Shown piece after piece: positions 12,201-24,053 of a stretch of DNA of 64,000 bases. Origin of the DNA: Hevea brasiliensis. Lineage: Eukaryota; Streptophyta; Magnoliopsida; Malpighiales; Euphorbiaceae. The DNA lies in contig NW_026614695.1 of NCBI RefSeq assembly GCF_030052815.1, positions 3,877,752 through 3,941,751 of the forward strand, given 5' to 3'. The notes under the pieces were generated by a model, which did no database searches, was not told the origin of the DNA, and saw only the letters and a program-made list of their open reading frames with translations. Each line of letters begins with the position of its first letter. Position 1 is the stretch's first letter. The position numbers were made by a program, and so were the translations under genes.

Positions 12201-12871
12201 GAAGTTTCTATCCACTTTAGCCTTTAGGTATCCCAAAACTATGAGTTAATGGAGCACTAATGGTGATTAATAGATTAAATAATCCAAAGTCCCTTAAATT
12301 GCAATTATGCCACAATTCTTCCACTATTTACATTATGTACCACAATTTTAATTTTCATGACATTTTTAAAGTTTAATATAATTTATTTTTAATGGAAATT
12401 TAGGTCAAAAGGAAACTCAGGGTGTCAAATGACCAAAATGCCCCTCTTCAGGTTGCATTTCAAATTTTTCGGTAACACTGATTTTTATCGGTTTCTCGAT
12501 TTTTTATTTTTCTTTGTACTAATTTATTAATTTTTTTTTTTTGACATTTTCTAAGTCAATTATACCTCAATAAATTTTTATTTAAATCTTAAAAATATTT
12601 TCCAGGGTTCCCCGCGGTCCAGGGCTAGGCAACGGTCCACGCCGCAACTTCCCAGTGCGATCACCCATTGCTACGGTTTTTGGCTCGTTTAACTTAGTTA
12701 CATTTCATTGCTCTTATTTTTCCTTTGTTTTTTTTGTATTTTCCTCTATTGTCTTTCATTATTTCATGTCTTCTCACTAACATTTAAGTGTAGTTCTTGG
12801 CATTCTAGCTGTCCGGACAGACACTTTTCACCGGAATAGTAGAACGCACTATCGAATATAGGGGTGTTACA
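9299..12871 (-). repeat. Element A right LTR (5' LTR in element sense)
   Basis: About 3.57 kb, homologous to 1298-4801. The outer end (GGGGTGTTACA, then gcggg) is intact. The inner end is damaged: bases 9291-9298 replace the expected TGTC, and the gag ATG (9290-9288, minus strand) follows at once. It carries the same twin stem-loop (about 9925-9975) and conserved 3'-end block (about 9503-9602) as its partner. In element sense this copy should provide the promoter. Confidence 0.88.
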
Positions 12872-12876
12872 GCGGG
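12872..12876. repeat. TSD of element A, right copy (gcggg)
   Basis: The bases gcggg directly follow the LTR end GTGTTACA at 12871. The flanks on both sides are continuous E-family LTR sequence (the cataaagcc-type motif), as at 61391-61505 in another E-like LTR. Confidence 0.88.
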
Positions 12877-15297
12877 CATAAAGCCATAAATACAAGCATA
12901 AAGCCTTTCGCAGTACTGCTCAAACAATACCCTATTGGCATGCCAATCTATCCAATCTGACACACGTGTCTAGGTAATACATGGGCACATTAGTACCATT
13001 AAATGTTCATAAATTTTATTATTTCATTATATATTGCAATTATAGTTCATAGTATTTTAGTTTTATTTATAGTAAAAGCATAATTCTCTAAATCTCATTT
13101 TTTTACACAACTTATGCATTTATCATACCATTTACGTTAATTGCAATTCACATCAATCGATTTTCATGTACCATTTGTACATCGAATTATTTTTATTTCT
13201 CTCAAGATGGGAACAAATGTCCCATTCACACATTTATATGATATATTCATTCATTGCAATACTTATATGAATTATTATTCACAATGCAAAAAGTGTTTTA
13301 CATACTAAGTATTTGAAATTCACATTATTTTCACTCTTGTACCATTTATTGTACAAGGTATCCTCATTATTCTATTTACAATGGGAACATAAGTCCTAAG
13401 TATGGCTTCACTTTATTTATACATTTAATGTTTCCTTTATGTTAAGAAATTTTCATATTTTAAGTTATATTGCTAATATATTATAAGTTCCATTTATGAT
13501 AGGAATACAAGTCCCAACTACCTATTCATATGATTTAGGTATTCATTAAGTCATTAAAGTGGGTACGATTCATATTCTAGGTTATTCCTATCCATTTTCA
13601 TTAATTTCAGATTTATGCCTTAATTTTCCTCTAACTATTTGGCCAAGATGCATAATCCATTTGGCCATGCTTCCTTCATGGAAGTTGTTTCTTTATGTGT
13701 TAAATTTAATTTCCCTTTTGTATCATTCAATTTGAAGTTATATAACTCTAGTTATAGTCAATTTACTAAGACTGGTTCTTAGTTAGTGAATTAGGCAGAT
13801 TCTTAAATCTCACTTTGTCCAGATAGCTGGATATGTTGCAATCATATTTAGGCCTAATGTCCTTCATGTGATTTGTTCCCCTATGTATCCTAGTCATACA
13901 AGTTCAAAATTACTAATTTTTAAGCTCTATAGGAGGAGTTATGATAGTTTAACTAACCTGGACCCTTAAACCCTATACATCCAAAATTACAGGTTTAGGT
14001 TAGTCTTTATAACCCATATTTGGGGTTCTTACACTCAAACTTTGAGTGGGGTTTCTAAACCATAATTGTAGTTCTATTTCTTAAGTTTCCATATCAATTT
14101 GGCTCATCTCAATTGGAGTTTTCTATTAAAAGTTATGGCTCAATTACTATTTGGGTGTCAAATGGTCAATTTGTCTAAGTGCAGGAATTTCTAGATTAGG
14201 AAGTCCTGATTTCTCCTAGTAATTTCCCTAAGTTGCATTCATTTCTGGGTTTTGATAAAAACATCAAAATTATAGTTCTAGGTCTTATAAAGATTTTGTC
14301 TTTGGTTTCACCACATTTTCAGTTTTTTAGAGTAAGTTATAACATTTTTGCCACAATTGGTAGAATGGTCAATATCTAGGATTTTCTGGCAGTTTTGGTT
14401 CTGGTAGTTTTGTTGGGCTAATTTTGGTTAGCAATTTGATTAGGTTAGGGTCAGAACTAGGCTCTAAGTTCTTCATAGAAAATGTTCTCCTATGTCTAAG
14501 CTTTCCAATGGTTCAAAAATCAGGTCATTCTGACCTTCCTAGAGTGAGTTATGGCCATTTGAACATTTACTATTTATATGATCATTTTTCCAGGTTCGAC
14601 ATATGGTTACCCGGATTCAAGCCAATTTTTGGTCATTTTGAGTTTAGTTTCTGGACATGGTTTCTTCATGAAAATGTGGCAAATTGTCCTAGGTTTCATC
14701 TCCAATTGGCCTCACACCAATTAGAGCAACCTAACTCTACTTATGGCTGTCTAACCTTGCTAGACTCATAAGTCCAAAAATCCTGCAATGAAGCAACACT
14801 CCCAATTTTCAATTCCACCCAACTTCCAAACTTCAATTCACATTCATAGCACTTCTAATAGTCATTCATCAACCTCAAGAACATCAAATAGACATCAATT
14901 CACAAAACCCTAATTTTTGGGTTAAAACCCTAACTTCAAATTCTTAGTTCATGCATAATACCATGCAATTCAACTTATACCACATTCAAACTCATCAATA
15001 ACACCACAAATCAAATTAATTCCTTCAAAAACATAAATTTCCCACATGTTCTCATGGCTGCCGAAATTCTAGTCTTTCAATTCCTCATCATATTCTTTCA
15101 ATTCCATGTGATTTCAACTTAGTTTGGCATGCTCATAACACTTAGAAAAGAAAAAGAACTTGGATAGTGCACTAACCTCAACTTAAAGAATTTCCAAGCT
15201 TGTAAAACTTCTTAATTTCTCCTTCTTTTTACTACCTAGAGGTTATTCAGGGTGCAAGGATGAGTTTTAGTGAAAGGAGCAATGTTTGCTGGTTTTA
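12877..15297 (-). repeat. Solo LTR E, middle segment with ~200 bp periodic motif
   Basis: E continues directly after the element A duplication. There is no gene. From about 13670 to 14770 a degenerate unit recurs: a cttcatg/aaagtt start, a tatgtct core and an agttatgg end. The agttat marks fall near 13749, 13938, 14131, 14335 and 14547, a spacing of about 190-210 bp. The same unit occurs in the other chromovirus LTRs here. Confidence 0.75.
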
Positions 15298-16523
15298 TAA
15301 CCACCGCAAGTGCACGGATCGCTAACAAGTAATAAAGTGATGAGTAGAGCATTGTTCCCATGAGGACCGTGTTGAGTACCAAATTATAGTGATTTAATTG
15401 TCTAGACAATCTAATTATAGAGAATTAATAATTATATCTAAATTAAAAGAAATAAAATCTAAATTATTAACTAAACTAAAATACCAATGGACGGGAACAT
15501 TCTAGAGCTAGGGGTTCACACTTCAATCAATTATAGAATCAATCTAATTCATTCAATAGTTGGGAGATTATTACTTTGATGGAAATTAATCCTAAGTTAT
15601 CTTAAGTCCTCCCTCAAGGCACTCAAGGTGTTTTTTAATTAACGTAAACTCTACTTTCGTGGTGATTAAATTAATTAAAACCCATTAAGATCTTTGATTA
15701 ATTTTGAAACTCCACAAAGGTCATCAGCCTATCTCTAGGTCAGATTTCCTAGGTTCAAAATCCCGATTTTCTAATATTAATCTTCACCTTTCAGTCCTTC
15801 AATTAATATCTGTAATCAATACTCAGTGGGCACAAACACATAGCATGCATTAAGATCGCAAGAAATTGAATCAAAGAATAAAATACCCAATGTATTTAAT
15901 AAAATCAAACTAGATCCATAATGAAATTGAGTGCTACACCCTAATCCTAGAATAAAGAACCTACTCACCCATGGTGAGTTTTGCAATCAAGATTATAAAA
16001 ATATAAAGAGAAGACATGAGAAGAAAATAGAGTGAAAGAACCCATAAAAAGAATTGCAGCCTTGGACTTTTGGAACTTCGGCTGAAAATCCCTTCTAGCA
16101 ATCTTGCAGATCTTGTTTCTCCTTTGCCTCCCTTGAAGTTTATGTGCATCCTTGAATGTAAATCGGCTCTCTTGGATGTAAAATTCTATTCTTGGACGTA
16201 AATTCTCTCCTCCCCCTCAATTCCTGACTTGTTCTATTTATATCTGGTGTAAAAAACCTAATTTCAGAGTCCGAGAATATTAGGAGTGCATCCGGGTAAG
16301 TTGGAGCGAAGAAAAGTCGCATCAGAATTGCTGTCAGGGGACTTTACACGGGCCGTGTAGTGATATACGCCCCGTGTAAATTCTGCCACTTCATTTTTCA
16401 CATTTTCTTCAGTCCAGAGAGTTACACGGGGTCCAGGAAGTTACACGGGGTAGGTTACACAGCCCGTGTACTGCTTCTAGCCCTGTATTCTTCATGTTTT
16501 GACCTCCAGACCTTTTCCAAACT

Positions 16524-16528
16524 CATCT
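16524..16528. repeat. TSD of solo LTR B, left copy (catct)
   Basis: The bases catct precede TGTAACACC at 16529 and recur exactly at 20470-20474. Confidence 0.88.
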
Positions 16529-19333
16529 TGTAACACCCCTATTTGCATAGCCTGGTATATTTTACTGTTCCGGTGATCAGATCGGTCCGGATAATTAAGG
16601 GGATTAGAATCACATCTAAGATAACTAGATAAGCCCTGAATGTAAATAATTAGTAATTTCCAAATAGTTAAGTATAAAGAAGAAAAACAAAGCATAAAAA
16701 GTTAAATGAGCTAGGAGTCACAGCGATGGGTGACATTCCCAGAAAATGATCGCGAGGTCAATCGTAACCCGAATTTTGAACCGAAAAATGTGACGCCGCG
16801 GTCCTTAGGACTATTGCTAACACAGTGGAAAAGAGAAAATCACAGAAAAGAATTTTTAAGCAGGTCAAATAATTAGGTCAGGGATCCGAAAGAAATATTG
16901 AATAACTTGCAAACCGGATTGAACCAGCGAGGGGCAATGTGGTCAATTTACCCCTAGAGTTAACTCCTGACTTAACTGTCCAATAAAATTTGAGAAATGA
17001 AAATTTTGAAATGTAGATTTAAATTGAAGAGGTAAATGAAAAGGAAATGAAAAAGAAGTGAAAAATCAAAAATCAAAAAGTTTATGACATCATCCATGGC
17101 ACAATAAATATTAATTTTTAAAATTTGAAAATTGAGAGATAATGCAACATAAAAAGGAGCCAATAAGAATTAAAAGAAAAGAAAATTCATTTTTTTGTCC
17201 CTTTCTTCTTCTTCTAGCCGATTCCAACATCTCACCTCTCTCTCTTTTTCTTCCTTCCTCCATGGAAGCCCACCCAAGCTTTCCAAAACGCTAAAATTAA
17301 CCATTAATTATAGACTTTCCTTAACAAAAAAATTATCCTTGAGTCTTGATTTGAAGATTGGAAGTGAAAAAGAAAAGGAAAATTGAAGAATTGGAGAAGA
17401 TAGAAAAGCTTCATTGAGGTAAGCTTTCTTTTAAGTTAATTTAGTTATGTATGCATGGAAGTGAACTTGAAGATGAGGATTTAAATTTAGAAATCACAAA
17501 AATTAAGCATGTTAGACCATTAAGAAATTTTGGTCCGCCATGGTTAAGTAGGATTTTATGGTGTTTAATTAAATTAAACATGGATTCTTGGTGAGTTGAA
17601 GTTGTATAGGTGATCTATACGTGTGAATTGCATGAATTAAAAAATTTAGAAAATTAGGGTTCTTGACTTAGGGTTTGGAAAAGAAAAATTATAGAAAATG
17701 GTCAATGGATGCAAATGATCTTAGTGAGGGTTAGAAATGGTCAAATGGGACCATTTGTGGTGTGTGTGAATTGATAGAACCAAATTGCAATTTGGATTGG
17801 TCAGTGCTCATATTCTGACAGCTTAACCTAGGTCCCTTTCAAGGACCAAAACTAAAAATTTACCTACCCAATTGATGTGAGGTCAATTTGGAATAAAACT
17901 AGACACAAAATGGACCATTTTTCATTGAGGAATCATGCCCAGAAAATGACCATAACTTAGTAAACAATTAGGTCAAACCCGGATTAGGCACATTGCCACT
18001 GTACAAAATTGACCATATTAATAGTACTTGTTCTAATGGTCATAAATTGGTCTAGGAAGGTCCAAATGACCTGAATATTATACCGATAGAAATCTGAGAC
18101 ATAGCACTACAACTTTCATGAAGAAAACAAACCCAGATTTTGACCATATCCTATCCGAAAACTCACCTGCAGTTAGCACACCAAAAACTGTCAATATCCA
18201 GAAAATGCCCAGAATTCTGGGTAACACTAAATCTGGCCAGCCTTAGGAAAATAGGCATAACTTGGGCTAAAAAAATCCAAATGTAGTGATTCAAAAAGAG
18301 AATTAAAGCTAAGACAATAAGGAACAACTTTGATGAAGGACACTTAGCCAAATTCTCACAGTAACTAGACCAATGGAACAATAAAAAATAGGGGACCAAA
18401 ACTGAAAAATTGTAATTTCTCTTAAGAGATTTAGGAATTGAATTGGCCATCAATGCCAACAAAATTGACATCCAAAATGTGGTACATGGGTGCAATTAGA
18501 ACTAATAAACCTATTAAGTATAGAAAAGTCAACATTTTGACTTGAATAGTGCCACCATACACAAAAGTGTAAAAGACCCGAAATTTATAAACTGTAATAG
18601 GTAGGATAAGTCTGCAAAGAAAATGTTGGAATTTAAGTATTAGAAATGGATACTGAAGCACTTTAAATTTATGTGTTTCAGTTGGAAAGGGATCTTCCAA
18701 GGAGAAACAAACGTTTGAGTAAATTGAGTCGATAAAAGAGGTTTGTGCACAACTAATTTTTAATTGAATTTGTTTTGAATATTTTATGTAATTAAATAAT
18801 TTTTTTTTTCCTTATGCACTATGTTTATCAATTATGAGATTTATTTCAATGATTATTGAAATCGGTATAGCAAGCATGAGTTAAGTTTTGTGAAATATTA
18901 TTTCAACAATTATTGAATATTGTTTTGGACTGGATAAATTATGTTTGGAAAATTGCATTGGAATTATATTTTGAATTGTGACGGTCAATTTGCATGAATA
19001 AAATACAAAATTTTGTTTTGGATTGTGATGAGCATAAAAAAAAATTATGGAATATTGGAATTAATCTTGAATTAATATTGTGATGTGATTCATGCTCATA
19101 AAAAGGACAAAAAAATGCATGATATGGTTTTATATCTCACTATAGATACTTGACTAGGTTATATTACCCGTCTCTATATCATTTGTTGATGAGACAATGG
19201 AGTTAGCTTTGTTTTGTTTTGAATACCATGGTATGTGCACAGGCTTAGATCCTCCTCTTGTTAGAGGTTAGATCTAAGTATTTGTTATTGGCCCGTCAGA
19301 AGTTTCATTAGTGTGTTGAGTGCTGTGCACGAT

Positions 19334-19405
19334 GATTCGACCTCCCCGACCATAGGGAGTTATAATCCCGATTCGACCTCCCCGACCATAGGGAGTTACA
19401 ATCAC
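19334..19405. repeat. 36 bp tandem duplication inside LTR B
   Basis: Two adjacent copies of a unit beginning gattcgacctccccgacc start at 19334 and 19370 and differ at few positions. It is GC-richer than its surroundings. It is an LTR-internal minisatellite with no known function. Confidence 0.88.
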
Positions 19406-19738
19406 CCCGAAGATGGCCCTTTCGGATTAATCTTGCATAGTTAGTGAGATAAAGAATGGGTTTTGATTAATAAGAAATTGTGATTTTAAATGAGATTGTG
19501 CACAAATGATTTTGTTAAAATAACTATTTATTTCCATAATTGCAAGAATTATTTTTATTGTTCAGTTGTGATTTGACAAATTAAAATTTTGATCAAGGTT
19601 ATTTTAATAAGTGACTATTATTATTGGCAATGAAAATTTTGACATTTGGAAATTGGTTAAATTTCGAGATTCCAAAATTTTTGGTATAATTATTGTCAAT
19701 GTATATTGTATTACATTTTAAATTATAGTTGTACACCA

Positions 19739-19777
19739 CTGAGTTCACCACTCAGCGATAGCTTTGTATGCTATCGC
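19739..19777 (+). other. Twin stem-loop in LTR B
   Basis: Two consecutive perfect hairpins: CTGAG (19739-19743) pairs with CTCAG (19751-19755), and GCGATAGC (19755-19762) pairs with GCTATCGC (19770-19777). Equivalent structures with compensatory changes occur in the other chromovirus LTRs of the window. The position suits the transcribed part of the LTR. The role is unknown. Confidence 0.75.
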
Positions 19778-20469
19778 AAATGAGAGTAGTGATAGAGCAG
19801 TTGAGTGAGATTCCTGCAGCTGCATCTTGAAGACTACTTGTGACTAGCCTCAAGTATATTATAGGTATACCCTTGTATATTAGATTTTGATTATGCATGT
19901 AATTATATGTATGTAAATTGATTGAGTAGTTGTACAAAAACTCTTATAATATTATTTTAGTATGTAATAAAATACAAATTATTATAATGTTCAAACTTAT
20001 TTTTGAGTTTTGAAATGAATGTAAATTAATTTTTCTTTAGTGGAATATAAATGAAGTTATTTAATATTATTTTTGAAGACAATTGAATTGAGAATTGTTT
20101 TAAATTATGGAGTTGGGAGAAATGATGTTGATTTGTGTTGTGGTAGTGGTTTATTTTGATGAAATGAATTATTGGAAGTGTTTTTACAGGTGTTTGAAAA
20201 ACTGTTTTTCCCAAATATAGACAGCATTTTGCCAAAAATTTTCTAAAATTTGCATAAAAATAAAAATGGATAAAAATTTTAACTAGTCTTTAAACTTTAA
20301 GTAAATATTTTTAATTCCTACCAAAAGTGCTCGCCACCTTCGAAAAGTAAGAAAATTATTTTAAAATCCCTTGTAGTATATTTAATGGGTTATCGGTAGG
20401 TGAAGTACGGTAATTCATTAGATGTACTACAGGATCATGTTACATCTTACTGAGGGATAGGGTGTAACA

Positions 20470-20474
20470 CATCT
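20470..20474. repeat. TSD of solo LTR B, right copy (catct)
   Basis: Exact repeat of 16524-16528. Removing 16529-20474 restores continuous D sequence. Confidence 0.88.
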
Positions 20475-20518
20475 TTGATTCTAGAACCACATGAAAACAC
20501 CTGATAAAATATACAAAT

Positions 20519-21972
20519 TGATGGGTGTCGAATCCACCATAAATTAAATTAACTAAAATCACCAATTATGAAATATTTTCTGCAGTAAATGGTAAATCTA
20601 GGTCGAACCCTAGAGACTGAATTATTAAATTTCATGCAAGATTGGGGGGTGTCTTGTAACATAAAATCAGAAGAAATCAGAAATTCAAGAACTAAATATG
20701 AAAATCTCAATTTAAACAAACTTTAGTCCAAGGTAATTCTCATTCCAATGCATTGATTTGATCACAGACAAAAGAAATACAATTATCTCTTATTGAATAC
20801 TTAACGTAGATTTACCAAACAATGAGGTGAACCCCTGACTTCCCTATACTCATCGATTCGAGCTCAGCACTCTTATTGACTCTAATTATTAACTGAGTTG
20901 GTATTAAGCAATCCTCATCAAATTAATAACTACTTTAAGAAAATGAAATAGTTAAGCTGAACAACAATTTATGAAGCATAAATCATTTAATTCACCCTAT
21001 TGTTTCCTTAGGTTATTATCGAAAACTGGGATCATAATCAATAAAACCTAATTGCCACTCATGTTCAATCTTACACAACAATTACGGATTATGAAAATGA
21101 ACTAGCAATTGATCTCATCAAACAATTAACTAATAGGCATTTTTAGCAAATCATTCAATAGATCAAAGACAAAGAAATCAAAAAATAATAGATATTCAAA
21201 AAGAAATAAATTAAATTAAGAACCTGGTTTCACAAATCAAGCAAAAGAACTTGAATCCCTTGAACTGAATTAAAAACTTAGCCATTCATGTTCATGGCTT
21301 ATAAAAAAATAAAGAAAAAAAATCTAAAACGTGAATGGAGAATGAAAGTCTTTCTGATGTTAGGAGAGGCTCCTTCGAACGGCTACTGCCTCATCTATTT
21401 ATAATAAATGGTTTAGGGTTAGGTTTCTTTTAGTGTCTCTATCAAAAACTGCAACTAGAGCAAAATTAGGAAACTGATTATCGACGGATACACGACCCGT
21501 GTATCACTACACGACCTAGGGCCGTGTAACTTACTAGAGTTGAATGGGCATGTTTCGTATTGGCACAGAAAGTTACACGGGTCTCCAAGATTTACATGGG
21601 TCAAGTTACACGGCCCGTGTACTTTGTTTCTTCCTCGGTTTTCTGGATTTCTTCTGGTAGAATGTTACATGGGTCCATGGTTGTGCTTACACGACCCGTG
21701 TACTTTGTATTAACAACGCTTCTCAATCCTTCGATCTTTCCAAGCTTCCTTCCACACTTCTATATTCTGGGACTTCATCAAAACCCCGAAAAATACAGAA
21801 AGAGTCAGATTAATACAAATGCTAACAATTTCTCTATTTAACGCAATTATTTCAATAATACTCTAAACATATGCTTGATAGATAATTATACTTTAATCAA
21901 CTGAATTAGGCATAAAGATCCTAGAAACACTAAATATGATGGGAGTAAAATTAATAAATTATGCACTTATCA
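20519..21972 (-). repeat. Element C left LTR (3' LTR in element sense)
   Basis: 1,454 bp from TGATGGGTG to CACTTATCA. It matches the outer parts of the right LTR (26042-27040, 30888-30998 and 35008-35364) with scattered substitutions. It contains palindromic acacgg/ccgtgt motifs near 21490-21530, 21571-21620 and 21690-21702. The small ORFs it holds are not genes. Confidence 0.9.
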
Positions 21973-22000
21973 AATTCTCCCACACTTATTCCATGCTTAT
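21973..22000 (-). other. Polypurine tract of element C
   Basis: On the minus strand AAGTGTGGGAGAATT runs directly into the LTR start TGATAAGTG. It is the usual plus-strand primer position and confirms the minus-sense orientation. Confidence 0.75.
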
Positions 22001-23130
22001 CCTCAAGCATGACTTAAATTCTCAATCAACTCCACTTAGAAGTTCCTTAACTTCATCCTATCACAACATTCTCTAACAAAAGATTAAAAGTTTGAAAAAA
22101 GAGAGGCAAGTAAGGTAATAACCATTACAACAAATTCCATCAACACCATACCAATATATCAATAATTTTTCAACACAAAACAAAAGGCTTAAAATCAATT
22201 AAGCTCACACAATCAATGTTCCATAAAATTTTAAGTCAATACATACCAAAACACAAAGCTAATTTATCAGGGCACAACAATTATAGCTCTTTGCAAATCT
22301 TAGGGGAGATAGAAATGCCCCTTTTCTTTATTTGAAATTGGTACTTCTCTCTTGTCACAGTTATCTTTTTTTTTTTTTTTTTTTTTTTTTCAACTGACAC
22401 CTTTAGAAAAACACCTTGCTCATATCCTAGCTAGCCTTTGGCCTGAGAATCGACATGGGGTTCATGAAGACCCCTGGTTAGTTTGCTTAACTAAAACAGC
22501 AAAGCAATTTTCAAGTTCAACCTTTTTTTTTATTTTTTTTTATTTCCCCCAATTTATGCATCTACATATTGTAAAGTGCCCTGATAGATTAAACAAAGTT
22601 TTGAAATATGTATGACACTAGTTTAAAGCACACATAATTAATCATTTTACCATTAAATCAAGCCTAAATGATTTATATAGAAAAAATTGCTATATGGTAT
22701 GGAGAAGAGGGAAAATCCATCATTAAAGTTACTATTACCTTGCCTAAAATCTCAAAAATTCAATCTAAAATAGAAAAGACATTTCAAGGATAAAGCACTT
22801 CTCTCCGAGAGTTAATAAAGAATCATGAATCAAGCTTATGACAATAAATTCTATTTTATTTTTATTTTTATTTTTTATTTTTATTTATTTATTTATTTAT
22901 TTATTATTATTTATTATTATTTTTATTATTTTTTAATAATTAAAAAAGATTGCTGCAACAAATTTCTCCTCCTCCACACTTAAAACTTTCATTGTCCCCA
23001 ATGTAAAGCCCAAATGCAAAAGAAAAGAAAAAAAAATGCTAAAAAATAAAATAAAATAAGGGAAAAAAAACAAATCTGATTGTGGCTAACAAGCCACCCA
23101 TGGGTTGCCTCCCAAGAAGCGCTTTTGTTT
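22001..23130. other. Element C non-coding 3' internal region with low-complexity tracts
   Basis: No coding sequence is recognisable between the integrase remnant and the polypurine tract. It holds a run of 25 T at 22366-22390 and a (TTTTA/TTTA/TTA)n tract at about 22848-22938. A non-coding stretch between pol and the 3' LTR is common in Athila elements, where some members carry an env-like ORF. None is seen here. Confidence 0.7.
22848..22938. repeat. AT-only low-complexity tract (TTTTA/TTTA/TTA repeats)
   Basis: About 90 bp made almost only of TTTTA, TTTA and TTA units. It is a simple repeat of mutational origin. Confidence 0.9.
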
Positions 23131-23134
23131 ATCG

Positions 23135-23450
23135 TCGTTAGCTCGACATGACTAAACTCCTTAATCTACTGAATTCTCCTGAAACCCCTCATAAAATGGC
23201 TTGAGTTTATGATCGTTGACCTTGAACACTTTGTTAGTTCCTAAACTTTGAATTTCAACTGTATCATAAGAAAACACATTAGTAACAACAAAGGGTCCAA
23301 TCCAACGAGAACGCAACTTACCAAGCATTCAATATGGAATTATATAATAAAACTTTTTGCCCAATCACAAACTGCTTCCTTAGTTTATCATGGAATGCCT
23401 TTGTCTTTTCTTTATAAATCCTAGAATTCTCATAAGCTTAAGGCAAATTT
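23135..23450 (-). pseudogene. pol: Element C integrase C-terminal remnant
   Basis: Minus-strand translation shows [18 protein letters not shown] then [12 protein letters not shown], and after a small frameshift [19 protein letters not shown] followed by KVFKVNDHKLKPFYEG. These are the end of the integrase core and its GPF/Y module. It lies directly next to protease-domain sequence (upstream edge near 23440), so RT, RNase H and the catalytic integrase core, normally more than 2 kb, have been deleted. The lower edge is approximate. Confidence 0.82.
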
Positions 23451-24045
23451 CCTCTAATTCATGCAATTGAGATTTTCTTTCTAACTCATCCTCAAAAACA
23501 TCCTGCACAAATGTATCAACAACATTAATAGCAAAGAAAAAATGATCATCAGTAGGATACTTCATGACATCAAAGATATTAAATTTGATAGTCTCTCCAT
23601 CAAACTCCATAGTTAAGGTACCCTCATCCACATCAATTTTTGTCTTGGCAGTTTTTAGGAAAGGTCTTCCAAACAAAATCAAAGCTAACTTTGATGTGGG
23701 AACACAATCCTCCATATCCAGAATGTAAAAATCTGCAGGGAAAATCAATTTTCCAACCTGCACCAACAGATCTTCGACTACTCCTAATGGGTAAGCATTA
23801 GAATGATCAGCTAACTAAATAATGACACTGGTTTCTTTCAAAAGACCCAAATTTAAAGTTTGAAAAATTGAATTTGACATAACATTAATAGATGCTCCTA
23901 AATCTGCCATTGCGCATTCAAATTTAGAATCACCTATTCTGCAGGGAATAGAAAACGAACTTGGATCCTTACACTTAGGGGGTAATTTTTGCTGAATTAA
24001 TGCCAATATATTTTCTCCCACACAGATCTTCTCATTATTCCTCAA
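23440..24045 (-). pseudogene. pol: Element C protease (retropepsin-like) region
   Basis: Two open stretches, 24045-23815 and 23766-23440, are separated by a stop. The catalytic motif reads CAMADLGASINVM, matching the Athila-type retropepsin DLGASIN signature with its Asp. Downstream are ADFYILDMED and LILFGRPFLKTAKTKID, the second half of the protease fold. The ORF then reads through a deletion junction near 23440 into out-of-frame integrase sequence. It acts in Gag-Pol processing in intact relatives. Confidence 0.85.
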
Positions 24046-24053
24046 CTTGCGCT

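Larger units (their letters stand above)
1298..12871 (-). mobile_element. Ty3/Gypsy chromovirus 'A' (Tekay-like), both LTRs, degenerate
   Basis: The element is flanked by a perfect 5 bp duplication gcggg (1293-1297 and 12872-12876). It has two long LTRs (1298-4801 and about 9299-12871) around a ~4.5 kb internal region whose coding remnants run on the minus strand in the order gag, protease, reverse transcriptase, RNase H, integrase, chromodomain-like tail. That order and the C-terminal tail place it in the chromovirus branch of Gypsy. A purine tract (minus strand) lies at the inner edge of the left LTR, but no primer binding site is found at the inner edge of the right LTR, where LTR sequence runs almost directly into the gag ATG. 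Many stops and frameshifts make it non-autonomous. It sits inside solo LTR E. Confidence 0.93.
16529..20469 (+). mobile_element. Solo chromovirus LTR 'B'
   Basis: It starts TGTAACACCCC and ends GGGTGTAACA, flanked by a perfect 5 bp duplication catct (16524-16528 and 20470-20474). Length is 3.94 kb with no internal region, so it is a solo LTR, plus-sense. It is related to the A-family LTRs but clearly diverged. It contains the best twin stem-loop in the window (19739-19777), a 36 bp tandem duplication at 19334-19405 and the conserved 3'-end block near 20170-20245. Minus-strand ORFs in it have no recognisable product. Confidence 0.9.

Noticed and set aside
17195..17386. Short Ser-rich ORF in LTR B
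   Set aside because: No conserved counterpart in sister LTRs and only 63 residues of low-complexity sequence; no support as a gene.
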